Under the pieces are notes generated by a model. The model saw only the letters and a list, made by a program, of their open reading frames with translations. It searched no databases and was not told the origin of the DNA. From assembly GCF_036588685.1 (NCBI RefSeq), contig NC_086375.1, positions 47,562,955 through 47,626,954 of the forward strand: a stretch of 64,000 nt of DNA. Reading direction: 5' to 3'. The DNA is from Mytilus trossulus (taxonomy: Eukaryota > Mollusca > Bivalvia > Mytilida > Mytilidae). Within the stretch, counting starts at the first letter, position 1. The number at the start of each line of letters is the position of its first letter. The position numbers were made by a program, and so were the translations under genes. Below are positions 35,345 through 47,904 of the stretch, piece by piece.

Positions 35345-35660
35345 TATAAGAGGTAAAATAACAAAATAACAAAAATGCAGAACTCCGAAGAACACTCTAT
35401 AAGGGTGGTACCTCAACAAAATGCAAATTAAAAAGCTGGAACCCTTCAAATGAATATATAACAAATGTTATATTCCCGACGTTTCTTATGCAGATAACGG
35501 TGGATTAAACCTGGTTGTGTAGCTAACTTAACCTCGCACTTGTATGACAGTCGCATAAAATTCTATTATGTTGACATCGATGTGTGTACAAAACAAATAG
35601 ACATAATAGGTAAAAATGTCAAAAACAGGGGGACAGTAGTCAACACTGTGTTGTTTTTCT
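35345..35660 (+). repeat. Family D repeat
   Basis: AACTCCGAAGAACACTC, GTTATATTCCCGACGT, AACGGTGGATTAAACCTGG and TTGTATGACAGTCGCATAAA stand in family order. Confidence 0.7.
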
Positions 35661-36984
35661 TATCGAAGGGACTTCTTGAATGATTCAGATGCAAAAAATA
35701 AGTATTGACTTCTCAATCATTGGGTTTCGTTCTATATTTTAACTCTATACCTTATCATAATGATATTGAAGTTTTCTCTATTTTTGTAAATAAACATATG
35801 TTATGATTTTTTCTTTATAAATTTATTGACAAAACGTCTTCTCCTTAACATTAAATACAAAAAATTATTAGCACAGAAAATCAAATGTTTAAAATCGCTT
35901 TATCATTCTAACTAGATAGCAAAGGTAAAATATTTTTATAGTTACTATTTTTAAGTGATAATGCACTTATGCATTTTTTTACTTAAAAGAACGCTTTATT
36001 TGTTGTACGTATTCCCATCTCAAACACCGCAATGCCGACACATGTTAACACAATGCTTTTTCAGTCATTTTAAGACCGTTGTTTCAAACTCTCCTTTGTC
36101 TTTTTTATTTTAACTTTTCCAATAATTTGTCGTACTCGATTGACAACAAATTAAAAATATTATTAGTAAGATAAAAATTCAGTACCTGTTTTATATCGCT
36201 TCATTTTTCAATGGTAAACATGTGATTGCAACACAAAGATGTCACACTGAAACTCAAATTTGGTTATACAAATATTCCGATTTTATTACATCATGTGAAG
36301 GACGTTCAGGTTTTTATTTACATTATGCATTATAAATAAATGGTAAAACGCATAATTTATTCTTGAAAGTAACTTGGTACACTTTAAAAAGAATAAGAAA
36401 CCACGTGAGTCAACAATATTAATCAAGAAAACATTTTTTGTTTCTTTCCAAAGTTTATATTTATAGCCACTTGCGTTCAGAGACAAATAATAAGTATTGT
36501 TGACTCACTATTTCTTAATAATGCTTCTCAATTTGTTTATCTCTTTATATATTTTAACTATAAATTAGCTATAAATTATCATAATGAATATAATACGTCA
36601 GTAATGACATTGAAGTTTTTTGTATATATGAAAATAAACGTATGTTATGATACTTTTTTGCAAACTTATCGACAGAACGTCCTCTTTCTAACATTTTGTA
36701 CCAAAAAAAACCGAACACAGAACCTCGAATGTAAAAGCACTTATCAATTGAGATATCACTTTATCATTCTAACTAGATTGCTTGAACATTGTTCCTTGAA
36801 ATTCAAGCGTGAAAGCAATCTGTTTAGAATATAGATCTATCTCACAGCATTCGCTCTAAATCTATTACTTTGGGATACAGAACGGCATATCTGGTTAATA
36901 GTGAACACAAAGGTAAATCATGCTACACAGAGGTGCAAGTGGTCAGTATGCTGGTATTCGTATTAACAATATATTTGTTCAATT
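35661..36984. other. Intergenic AT-rich stretch
   Basis: No gene recognised. Two stretches near 35780-35900 and 36600-36780 look alike (a TTTATTGACAAAACGTC...TTAACATT block against TTATCGACAGAACGTC...TAACATT, each followed by TTATCATTCTAACTAGAT). They are probably two copies of an uncharacterised repeat about 830 bases apart. Confidence 0.5.
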
Positions 36985-37250
36985 TAGAGGTAGATTTTTT
37001 TCAACAAATTGTTGGTATTCGTTTGGAACTAACTGTGCATACTGCCATACAAGTGAGAGGTAGCTAGTTATAAGACCAGCTTTTATCCATCATTTTCTAC
37101 ATAAGAAAATGCCTGTACCAATCAGAAATCTGACAGTTGGTATCCATATGTTGAATGTATTTGAGCTTTTCATTTTGCCATTGGATTACAGCATTTCCGT
37201 TTTGCATTTTCATCGGAGTTCGATATTTTAGTTTTTCACTTTCTATCGTA
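36985..37250 (-). repeat. Family D repeat, inverted
   Basis: AGAAAATGCCTGTACCAATC, the GCATTTTCATCGGAGTTCG piece and flanking order are the reverse complement of family D. Confidence 0.6.
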
Positions 37251-37309
37251 TATTCCAGAACAGAACATTGTATGTCTATTTCTTTTACTTGCTTCATGTC
37301 AAGCTCATC

Positions 37310-37660
37310 ATAGATACCAGGATTGAAATTTTGTATTTTCGTCAAACACGCGTTGGTCTACAAAAGACTCATCAGTGACACTCGAATCCAAAAAAGTTAA
37401 AAAGGCCAAATAGTGTTGAGGATCTATAATTCATAAACGTTTTGCCACATACAGCTTATGTAATCTATTCCTAAGGAGAAAAGCCTTAAAATTTGTTTTG
37501 TAAACAGTATAATTATATTAATCTATTATCAATTAATAATATTTCATGTCAACGCTGAAGTGCTGACTACTGGGCTGGTAATACCCTCAGGAAATAAAAA
37601 TTCCACCAGCAGTAGTATTGACCCAGTGCAACATAACGGAATGAGAACATTAAATCAAAA
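37310..37660 (+). repeat. Family H unit
   Basis: GATACCAGGATTGAAATT, AAACACGCGTTGGTCTAC, GACTCATCAGTGACACTC, GTGCTGACTACTGGGCTGG and CCACCAGCAGTAGTATTGAC follow the 24 kb unit over its length, about 75-80% alike by eye. Confidence 0.8.
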
Positions 37661-38877
37661 ACCTACAATACGTTCCAGTCTATTCTTTTGTTTTGAATGT
37701 CTAATGTATTTTTATGCAATTATACATCTTCTTATATTTTTTAAAGTAAATTATATTTATTATATTCCATTTTCATGTATAAGATTTTTAAACCAGTTTC
37801 AGGGGTGGTATGACTAGAGATCTTAGAGATTTTTAAAGAACCCAAATAAAGATGCAGTCAATATAAACGGACCGGGAAAAACACACGTGTAAATGCTAAC
37901 AAGTTTTATTTTCGATAAAATTATCCTAATTTACTGAAAAGTACAACACGAGGGTCGCCTTATTGAAGGCAATGTAAAAAAATTCCTGTTCTGCGTTTAA
38001 ATCTCAACTCGAACGTAACGATCAACGTACTAGCGAAAAAAATATACAGAATTAGCAAAATAATCGATCATACAAAAACACAAAAAAAGTATTTCGGCTG
38101 TAAGTTCATTTCCATATCCACTTTTCTAGGTATCAAGATGTTTATGTATATTATGCTCTTCGTTTATGTCAATATTCCCTTTAGTTCCAAGGCACTTATG
38201 TCACCAGTTACTTGAAGTACCAAGGTTATCCGTCTCAAATAATTTCAATACAGAAAACTTCTGATCAATATTTACATTTCATTATCTTAGCACCAATAAG
38301 TCTTTAATTGTAGAAAATTGATATACAATTCTACTACTTATATATTTATAGTCTGTTATTTTCTGATTAATACTGCGTTGAGACGTGTCCTTTTTAAAAT
38401 CAATGTTCAAATAAACATGTTTACGAGTGACATTGAATAATGCTGATATGAAAGCCTTGAGAGAAAAATCACCCTTTCATTTGATGGTGTGTCAGTGCAT
38501 TTAGAGTACGAAATTGGGCATGACAAAAAACCGTGAACATTGTGAAAGTATGGTGTTCTCCTGACTTACATGTATGTTGGAGGGAGTTTTATCTAAACAT
38601 TTTTTTTTCTTATAATTTTTTTTTATTATTATAACAACGGGTCTTAACCGCTCCTGGTGGACCATCAGTCAGCTCAGTGCCTCTATAATTCATAACAAAC
38701 CGTTAGTCAGCTGTATGTTTATAAATATACAAATTAAGTAAGAAAGGTTTCAACTCAATCAAGCAAAGTTGGCCTAAGATTGATTTGGCTATTATTTTAA
38801 ATTCTGTTTGTTCGTGTAGTTCTTCAAATGTTTCGGTTCTTATTCATCCAAATATTCAGCTTTTATTTTTTTTTATA
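37661..38877. other. Intergenic AT-rich stretch
   Basis: No gene or repeat recognised. Confidence 0.4.
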
Positions 38878-39072
38878 TAGATTAACCGTTGGTTTTCCCG
38901 TTTGAATGGTTTTACACTAGTAATTTTGGGGCCCTTTATGGCTTGTCGTTCGGTGTGAGCCAAGGTTCCGTGTTGAAGGCCGTACATTGACCTATAATGG
39001 TTTACTTTTTTTAAATTGTTATTTGGATGGAGAGTTGTCTCATTGGCACTCACATCACATCTTCCTAATCTA
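38878..39072 (-). repeat. Family B repeat, inverted
   Basis: ATTAACCGTTGGTTTTCCCG ... GGGGCCCTTTATGGCTTG ... AAGGCCGTACATTGACCTAT ... GAGTTGTCTCATTGGCACTC is the fullest minus-strand copy in the window. Confidence 0.8.
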
Positions 39073-39724
39073 TTTGGCGTTCCTGATGAAGGTAAATCTA
39101 GAAAACGCTTCGAACAAAGGAAGTTTATAAAGTGTTGGTTTTTTTTCATTTATAATTCTCTTCAGGGTCACCGACGTTAGTCTTAATCATTATTTGAAAT
39201 TTCTATTTTTTAAACTAGTAATTGGGGCAACTGCCCAATTGCAAGAAACAAATTTAGTACAGTTTACATCTTAGAATTTGAATGTTTTTTAATCATTTGG
39301 TTTTAAAAACAATCTGTAGAGAATAATAAGTTGGTACCTATACAAAAAAATGTAAAGAAACCTTGATCACAGTTCCACAATAATTGGAGACTCTCAGAAG
39401 ACGGATGAACCCAAACCTATGACTTTTAAGAATGTCATCATTTAACTTAGTACTAGTACAGGAAATATCAGATTCTTGACCTATACCTTCGTTAAATGTT
39501 TCTTTAGTTCAACTCTTTGTTCAAAGTAAATGTGATACTCTTGAAACGTATCAAACATTAACTATAGTGGTGGTCCTTTATATATCTCGACTTAAGAATA
39601 CCAACACATTATAATCACTGTACAATGTTTATGCAGTTACTGTTACAGTAGCAGTATCCAAAACTCATTTATTTTAAATTTGTTTTTTTTATTATGGATT
39701 TTTTTAAAAACGCACTAAAAGTTT

Positions 39725-40115
39725 TGGATAAATTATGTAGACAAAACGCGCGTCTGACGTATTAAATTATAATCCTGGTACCTTTGATAACTATTTATAC
39801 CACTGCATCGATGCCAGCCCAGTATTCAGCACTGCAGTCTTGACATGAATATCAATTATATGGTCATTTTCATTAATTTCCTGTTACAAAACTTTGAATT
39901 TTTCGTCAAACTAAGGATTTTCTTATCTCAGGAGTAGAGTACCTTATCCGTATTTGCCACAACCTTTTTAAATTTTGGGTCCACATACCTCGTCAACTTT
40001 GTATTTGTTTGGATAAGTATTTTGATCTGAGCGTCACTGATGAGTCTTATATGGACGAAACGTACGTCTGGTGTACACAATTATATTAATCCTGGTACCT
40101 TTGATAACTATTTAC
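39725..40115 (-). repeat. Family H, inverted, one full unit plus a tandem head
   Basis: CCTGGTACCTTTGATAACTA occurs at both ends (about 39774 and 40090), with a complete reversed unit between. The locus therefore keeps a tandem junction like the 24 kb array. It is more diverged than that array. Confidence 0.8.
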
Positions 40116-41744
40116 ATTCATTTTGATAGTCTATTTACTATTCGACTCTCTCCACTACATCTCGTAGGAAAGTTCTTATTTGATGTACATGGTCCTTTAA
40201 ATATCTGAATGCAAATTCGTATTTACTGCAACTGAAATGAAACCTTCTTATGCAATGAAATAGGTAATATATTAGATATACTTATTGATAATTGTGACAC
40301 GATTATTAAAGCTACATTTGTTTTACAATATCTTTGCACCTTTCAGCAATAAAGATTATCGAAAGGTTGGTAGATATTCCTTTGGGCAACGGTTGTGTTC
40401 CTTTATTACAGACTTGTTATTTTTTTTAATCACATATTATGGCAAAACTCAGAAACAGTAAATATAATAATATGGTATCAAACATAATCTAAATTGTTAA
40501 AAAAAAAAGGTACAATATTGTTGGTGAGCAACCCTAGTAGTTGAATAATAAATTTGAATAAAAGTATATCCTCGTCATAGAACTTAAAGGTAATATCTTC
40601 ATTTTTGTTTAATTCCTTGTTTTGGAGATAATAAGCAAAATAGTTTTGTCATATCTGTCAGTTGCGATAATTTTCATCTCCGTTTATTTTTACACATTTA
40701 TAACAAAAATTACATAGTCGCAAGTGGTCAATATGACCTTTTGTGTCTATCATTTGCTAAGGAACATCTAGTCCTTACAAAACAAACCCATTTAAATATT
40801 AGATTACAAAATTGAGGCATGTATGGCTGATTTGAACGATGCAAATACACAATTTTTTGGTCTTATCCGATACTATAAACGACGTTTTATAACTATGACC
40901 AGATTTAGGTATAAAGTGAAATAGTACCATGAAGCCAAAAATAATTAACCAGTGTGAATTCCTGTTTACACCATAAAGATGATCAAACGATTGATTGCAG
41001 AATTTCCAAGTACATGCTGCTATACACATCTTCCATAGAACAAATACTTGTAGTTCTGAATGAAACGAAGACATTTGTTATTCTTAAGTCATACAAACTC
41101 GTCGCCAAAAAGATGTTCTTACCCACCCTGTCTATATTTGACAAAGGATAAGATTATCATCAAACAAGTACATTTCCGTCTTGTTTTGTATACTTTACAT
41201 ACATTCATAATAAAGTTTTGTTACCAAAATCCTCAAAAGAGTATAATCACGCAATAACCAAAAGAAAAAAAAAACAATATGAAATGTATACTTTGTTGTC
41301 AATATTTTTACGTGCAAATAAGTGGCTTGCTAGTATGTATCTATCAATTAGTATAAAACATTTAAAAGTACCTATAACTCTGTAATAAATATGTGTAACA
41401 ATAGATCTGAAATATGACAACTTGAGAAAAAAAAAGTTTAATTGTTACATCATATACATTAAAATGTCGAGATTTGTTGACGAATCCTCTATCCTTGTAT
41501 GTAAGGACACTCACCTTTGTGTCGTACAAGTTTACCAAAGAGCAGTGTCATGTGATTGGTACTGTAGTAGCTATATATAGTTTATCTATGAATTAAAACC
41601 GTTATAATTTCGTTGTTACTTTTTATAATCACTGTTTGTGATTGATTGATTGATTAGTTATTTATTTGTTTAACTGCAAATGGCAAATATTTCACACATG
41701 TTTCAAGAACTATTGGTATAGGGTAAGTAGTTTTTTCTCTAAAA
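40116..41744. other. Intergenic AT-rich stretch
   Basis: No gene recognised. A short ATTG tetranucleotide run lies at about 41642-41656. Confidence 0.4.
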
Positions 41745-41777
41745 AAAATAGGTCTGCTAAATCTGCAGACCTATTTT
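41745..41777. other. 13-bp perfect stem-loop
   Basis: AAAATAGGTCTGC (41745-41757), loop TAAATCT, and GCAGACCTATTTT (41765-41777). It stands alone in AT-rich DNA and its function is unknown. Confidence 0.7.
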
Positions 41778-42950
41778 CTAGGATTTGCTAGCAGCAAGCT
41801 TTAGAAACTTATAAACGCGTGTTACATACATCGATACATCGAATAATGTGTATATTGTCGATGTTAACTATACGTCTTATACTGTTTCGTGCAAACATTT
41901 GAGACTTTCGTTGCATATCAACTATGGATCAATGTACTTTACAACCAAGAAGATGTGGTATAATTTGTTTTGATACAAAGCTCCACATGAGACCAAATGA
42001 CATAGAATAATAATCATCGAGCAAGCTAAAGATGATCACCATTACAAAGGTATAATGGAAAATTCAGGAAATTATCCTAATTTTAAGAAAAACCATCTGA
42101 AACTTTTCATGCCCAAATTGTGGCATTTAAAGTTCATGTGCACCATATCGATCAGGTAAGGTATCGGTCATTGATTCAAGGTCGTAACTTAATGGATGCA
42201 TTTTAGAAAGGACGATCAAACTTGAGAAACATATTTCTGCATAAACTTAAAACTTTAAAAAAAATATGTGTGAAGTTCAAGCAAAACAGCAATTAATTTT
42301 TGCAGTAACTACACATAATGCTTTTCCATTTGGCAACAAAGATTGGAGCTTTACACACACCTATTACTAGTAAAGTTTTTTCTGGCTTACACCAAATTTC
42401 TTGTGTAATATGAAAACATTTACTGAAATATGTTTTAGTACGGCAGTTTAAAAATATTTGTTTAAAACCCTTAACTAAATTCTTGGTTTTTTCTCAGAAA
42501 CTGAAAGTGATTAGAAGAATAAATAAACCACGCATATTGATTATTTGTATTTTAAAGAAACGTTGGATCTCAGTGTATTTATAGATCTTTATACACTAGC
42601 TTTTATATCTACAGAACCAGTTTGAAATCTCAAAGTTATACTTAACCCAACTTGTTATATAGTTTTATAGAGTTGTTTATTATTCTGACATAGGTTTACA
42701 AAAGGTTTTGAAAAAGGATGTTGGCAACTCAAACTTACAAGCTGCATTTCTTTATTGTTGTAACATGATTTCAGAAATATTACTTTATTGTTGTCTAGAT
42801 TCCATTTAATTTTCTGTAAATAAAGAGAGATAACTCAGACAAAATAGTATTACAAAATACAAGTAAACAGAACAAGGTATCAAAAGAAAATGTTGATGTT
42901 TGATTGTTGGTATTTAGCGCCATTTTTAGCGCACTTGGTCATTTTATAGC
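41778..42950. other. Intergenic AT-rich stretch
   Basis: Mostly unremarkable. A segment at about 42640-42860 (TAACCCAACTTGTTATATAG ... GGCAACTCAAACTTACAA ... AGAGAGATAACTCAGACAAA) recurs at about 44500-44712, so it is an uncharacterised repeat of about 210 bp. Confidence 0.6.
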
Positions 42951-42954
42951 GGAG

Positions 42955-43098
42955 TGGGTACCCTTTATAGCTTGCTGTTTGGTGTGAGCATAGGCTTCGT
43001 ATTGAAAACCGTACCTTGACCTATAATGGTTTACTTTTATAAATTGCTACTTGGATGGAGAGTTGTCTCATTGGCACTCATACCACAGCTTCCTATAT
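42955..43098 (-). repeat. Family B, left arm of an inverted pair
   Basis: Reads AGCTTGCTGTTTGGTGTGAG ... CCGTACCTTGACCTATAATG ... GAGTTGTCTCATTGGCACTC. A plus-strand copy begins about 150 bases to the right. Confidence 0.75.
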
Positions 43099-43252
43099 CT
43101 ATCAGAATATAAGCGTATTATACATATTTTCGTGTGCACGATATTGTTTCTGTTATAACCTTCACCAGGTACGCTCAAGGTCTGCATTTTTATTCTTCAA
43201 GCTACCATAAGTTATAGTTATCCTCATCTAAGTCAAATAAATATAGTAAGAT

Positions 43253-43600
43253 GTTGTATGAGTGCCAAACTCTCTATCCCTAGTAATAATTTATAAATAT
43301 AAACCATTATAGGTCAAGGTACGGTCTTCAACACCTAACAGCAGCTATAAAGAGCCCCAAAAATTACGAGTGTAAAACCATTCAAACGGAAAAAACCAAC
43401 GGTCTAATCTATAAAAAAAAAACGAGAAACAACTATCAACCACATTAACAGACGACAACCACTGAACATCAGATTCCTGACTAAGGACAGATGCAAACAA
43501 TTACAACGGGACAACACGTTTTAATGGTACCAAACCTTTTCCCCTTTTTGCAACAATAGTATAACATCACAACATAGAAAAACACACTATAAAATATCAA
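43253..43600 (+). repeat. Family B, right arm of an inverted pair, with tail
   Basis: Holds AAACCATTATAGGTCAAGGT, CATTCAAACGGAAAAAACCA and ACGACAACCACTGAACATCA. It faces the copy at 42955-43098. Confidence 0.75.
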
Positions 43601-43819
43601 TTGGAATGGCTTAACTAAAACAAAAAACGTAGTAACACAGATAAACACACAATGAATGAATGAATAAACTTAGTCTGTGATACAAAGTAAATACATAGTT
43701 AATAAATATAAGGGATTTATTATCAAAGTAAAAGTATAAAACCGCTGTCAAATGTCAAACAATTTCAGAAAAACACCAACTATTGTACACAGGTAAATGC
43801 ACTCTACAGCCGTATATAA

Positions 43820-43965
43820 GATAGGACGATGTGGTACAATCGCCAGAAAGATAACTCTCAGACAATGACGTTAATAACTATAGGTCATCATGCGGCTTTT
43901 ACGATGAGGAAAACTCGTACCGTTCAGACAGTTACAGAATAAAAGGCCCCGAAATTGTGTCTTTA
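43820..43965 (+). repeat. Diverged family A fragment
   Basis: ACGATGTGGTACAATCGCC ... AGGTCATCATGCGGCTTTTA ... AAAGGCCCCGAAATTGTG keeps family A order. Confidence 0.6.
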
Positions 43966-44009
43966 TAAGCAAGATAACATAACATGTTGGATGATTGAAT
44001 CAGAAAATA

Positions 44010-44375
44010 AACTCATCATAGATACCAGGACTAAATTTTAAATATACGCCAGACGCGCGTTTCGTCTACAAAAGACTCACCAGTGACGCTCGAATCCAAA
44101 AAAATTGAAAAAATCCAAATAAAGTACGAAGTTGAAGGTAATCTATGCCTGAGGTAGAAAAGCCTTAGTATTTCAAAAAATTCTAAGTTTGTAAACAGTT
44201 AATTTATAAATATAACAATATCAATGATAATTCATGTCAGCCCAAAAAGTGCTGACTGCTGGACTTGTGATACCCTCGGGGAAATAAATATCCACCAGCA
44301 GTGGCATCGAACCAGTGGTTGTAATTAAACTCATCATAGACTAAATTTTAAATATACGCCAGACGCGTCAGAGTG
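44010..44375 (+). repeat. Family H unit plus head of a second
   Basis: GATACCAGGACTAAATTTT, CAGACGCGCGTTTCGTCTAC and CCACCAGCAGTGGCATCGA are followed by a repeated ACTCATCATAGACTAAATTT and CGCCAGACGCG. Again a full unit ends in a partial tandem copy. Confidence 0.8.
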
Positions 44376-44499
44376 CGTATTTAACAAATAATTCTTCGAC
44401 AAGGAAGTCTTTCCAGTGAGTAGATATTAGCAAAGTTATTTGTTTTGTTCACTTAGAGTTTTAGATGTTGAAAATATATACACAAATATTAAATATATA

Positions 44500-44712
44500 C
44501 TTAACCCAACTTAGTTGATAGTTTATAGAGGTGTTAATTATTCTGACATAGATTTGCAAAAGGTTTTGTACAACATTGTTGGCAACTCAAACTAACAAAC
44601 TATATGACTTTATTGTTATAACTTGATAAAAGAAATATTACTTTATCTAATTAAATTGTTGTCTATATTCTATTTATCTTTTTTGTGAATAAAGAGAGAT
44701 AACTCAGACAAA
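44500..44712 (+). repeat. Second copy of an uncharacterised ~210-bp repeat
   Basis: TTAACCCAACTTAGTTGATA, TATTCTGACATAGATTTGCA, TGGCAACTCAAACTAACA and AGAGAGATAACTCAGACAAA match 42640-42845 in order. Confidence 0.7.
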
Positions 44713-45126
44713 TTTGTGTTACAAAATACAAAATACTAAAATTAACAGACAATACACAATGTAGGATAGCCAGACCAACAAGTATATTTTTATTTGGGAT
44801 AAAATGTCTATTGCCGGGTTCACATAAAATACGAATTGTGTGCGGAGAAAAAATGTTCTGACTGTGAACAGCAGATTTTGAAAGTCTCGGCAATCAAAAT
44901 GAAAGACAAAAAATAACATTAACTTTTCAACTTACATCTGTATTTGTATCAGTCTCATTTGATTGTATCTGTTTATTGTCTTTGTGGTTTATAGAGAAAT
45001 TAAAATGTATGTAATCTGCTTTTTTTCTTCAGGATCACACTGAATAGATGTTGGTTCAAATAATTTTTCGTTTAGTTTCTTCACTTTGCCATCAGTAGGG
45101 TATAAGATTGCATCATGTATTTGAAA

Positions 45127-45277
45127 TTCCCAAGATCAGTTTCAGAAGGAATCAAATGATGGTGTTCCCGATACGAATTTGAGAAGGAATCAAATTTTGG
45201 TGTTCCCAATACGAGTTTCAGAAGGAATCACATTTTTGGGTTCCCAAGATGAGTTTCAGACGGACTAAATTATGGGA
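45127..45277 (+). repeat. 38-bp minisatellite, four units
   Basis: TTCCC starts each unit at 45127, 45165, 45203 and 45241 and recurs at 45278. Each unit holds TT(T/G)(C/A)GAGAAGGAATCA or a close variant. There are about 4-9 differences per pair, so it is not very recent. Confidence 0.85.
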
Positions 45278-45984
45278 TTCCCTTCCCCTTGACGAAAGAA
45301 AGTATTCAGTGAGCATAACAATCACTATCATAGCGATGTTATACATGTATATTTAATATATACTCCACTTTGATTAAGTTAGGTGTTGGCAAAAACAGTG
45401 TTAAGACATCACGAATATTCAATTTGATAGAGTCGTATTAATTATATCGTTAGGTTAACGTTTTATCTCTGACATAGAATAATGACCTACCCATCGTCGG
45501 AAGTAACTACTTTGTTGAGAGCATTAAGAAGTGGTAAATAAATGCACAGCAGGAAATCTAAATTATAGTGTCATTTCCTTTAGAAATATATTTTAAAATG
45601 TCAATGTATCCTTAGCTTTCATTAATAAATTTATTCGCAAAGAAAATATCCCATAGAAAATAAAGTAGATTAATTTGATATTTTAAGAAGACCAGTGATA
45701 AATTTATAGTAAAATTGAAAACAAATGTAAAGTTACTGTTATGATTTTTTTTTGTGCAGTAATATCATTTCCATGCAATAGCATGATATACGACATCATT
45801 TTAAATTGGAAAACATGGGTGGGGCTTCTTTCTTGTCTGGATTTCCGTTTTTCCATTTAGCATAATTTTTGGTTCAAAGTTCAATGGGACTTTTGAAACC
45901 TCAGCGTTCAAATTCTTAGAAACAAAAGACATGAAGACATATAGATGTGTGTGTAGATGCGCTTATAAGAGACTGAACATATAC

Positions 45985-46300
45985 AAAAGGTAAAATCACA
46001 AAAATACTGAACTCAGAGGAAAATCAATTTGGAAAGTCCATAATCACATGGCAAAATCAAAAAACAAAACGCATCAAAAACGAATGGACAAGAACTGTCA
46101 TATTCCTGACTTGGTACAGGCATTTTCAAATGTAGAAAATGGTGGATTAAACCTGGTTCTATAGCGCTAACCCTCTCACTTTAATAACAGTCTCATCAAA
46201 TTCCGTTACATTTACATGATGCGTTAAATAAACAGTCACAATCAATAAAATAGTCAAAATATGGGAACATCAGTCATCATCGTATAACAATTTAACAGGA
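45985..46300 (+). repeat. Family D repeat
   Basis: AAATACTGAACTCAGAGGAA, CTGTCATATTCCTGACTTGG, AAATGGTGGATTAAACCTGG and AACAGTCTCATCAAATTCCG in order. This is one of the better-kept copies. Confidence 0.75.
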
Positions 46301-46394
46301 CACAACAACATCTACTATCTACGAACACATGGATTGATTTGAGTGTCTGACGTCAGAAAAATTATATACGTCACATAAATTTGTCGTTCAATGT

Positions 46395-46440
46395 GAATAC
46401 AATAGTTATCAAAAGTACCTGGATTATAAACAATTTTAAA
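46395..46440 (-). repeat. Short family H tail
   Basis: ATAGTTATCAAAAGTACCTG with GATTATAAA matches the unit junction of family H. Confidence 0.45.
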
Positions 46441-47779
46441 TTTTACATAGGCAATGAGCGCAGACAGGGTTAAAAAATCAAAAGTATGTAAGAATAAATT
46501 ACAAATACAAAAAGACATGTTAAATGTCCGAATCATGATCTCAGATACTGTCATGCCATTGATTCATGAAATTTGGTAAAAGGGTGTTTACTGTATTGTA
46601 AAGCATATGCCATACAAACCATGCCAATTTAACCTAGATTTTTGTAATATATATTAAAATCGAATTTAAATTCTCAGAAACAGCTATTATATTTCTATAT
46701 GTAAATTCACTAACGGATCATATCTTAGACTACATAAAGAGCGTATTTAAATATAATTACAACAAATACAATTTATTTTGCAGGACTTTTGGCAGGACAA
46801 ATGCATTAAAAATAATAATAAAGAAATAGTTTTATTCTTTATAAAATATGCAAAAATTAACAATTAGTGGAACATTTCTTAAAAACATAAATATCTAAAA
46901 TTGGTTTACAAACAAACTAAAAATGGTTCATCAGCAAGCAAAGTACCCTACATGTATGTGACATAAACTGTATTTTTCAGCTGCAATATTTATTAACAAA
47001 TGCTGGATTACTGATTATAATAATATAACTTCTTCATATTTCCTTGTTTTGGTACCATTTATATTATTCCATAAACAGTTTATCAAAAGATAATTGTGAG
47101 ATATCATAAAGTTATGTGACTTCTTAAAAACAAATCAGGTCATGGGTGATAGATTCATATTGTTTGATTAACAGTCCAGTGGCAAATATTTTATGCATGT
47201 TTAGGGGAATAATGAATGAGAATATGTAGATTTAAGTATGGTTTACAATCGATGGTTTATTGCATGAATATTTGTTATCTTTAAAAAAAAACACTTAAAT
47301 AACATATAACTGATAATTTCATTATATTTCCCTAAAAGGATTACGTTTTATATCTTTACTAGGGAACTATGGTCAAACCAGGAAACTGTTATTACATTTA
47401 ACTTACTATTTCAAGAATTTTGAGAATTTAAAAAAGGAAAGAATTTTCATTTTAGTGCGTAAATAAAACATTAGCTCCTTCAATATAGCATCAAAATTCA
47501 ATTATATCAATGCAATAATCCACTATAATCTATTACTAAATAAGTTCATTTCCGCGTTAATGTTTTTTTTTTAAACCTAAAAAGTTAAAACAAAAAAATA
47601 AACCAAAAGTTATGAAACTTCCTGTGTTACTTAAATATTTAAATATCATATTGTTCTTGTCATCTGAATTTTTAGTTTAAACCATAGTCTGTCAATTAAC
47701 TCTGAAAAATACTCTGGGCACGTTGTCGGTTGAACTTAATTTTTAACTATAACTGCATTTACTAAAGAGTATATAAAAC
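46441..47779. other. Intergenic AT-rich stretch
   Basis: No gene or repeat recognised. Confidence 0.4.
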
Positions 47780-47904
47780 CAGTGACGGACCTAGGGGGGG
47801 TCCGGTAGTTGGAACCCCCCTTTTTTGGACGATCAATGCATTTGAATGGGGACATGTGGTTGGACCCCTAGCTCCCCTTTATCAAATGACTGGATCCGCC
47901 CCTG
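47780..47904. mobile_element. Small MITE with imperfect CAG...CTG inverted ends
   Basis: The left end CAGTGACGGACCTAG pairs imperfectly with the right end CTGGATCCGCCCCTG (11 of 15). The inside is GC-richer, with GGGGGGG, CCCCCC and a CAATGCATTTGAATGGGGAC core. I recognise the core from molluscan repeats. The CAG(T/G)G ends are of hAT-like type, but the 8-bp target duplication is not clear. Confidence 0.6.

Noticed and set aside
37097..37345. An 82-residue minus-strand protein
   Set aside because: The frame lies largely in an inverted family D repeat and shares no conserved frame with other copies.
45127..45277. A CRISPR array
   Set aside because: The units are contiguous with no unique spacers, no cas genes are present, and the organism is an animal.
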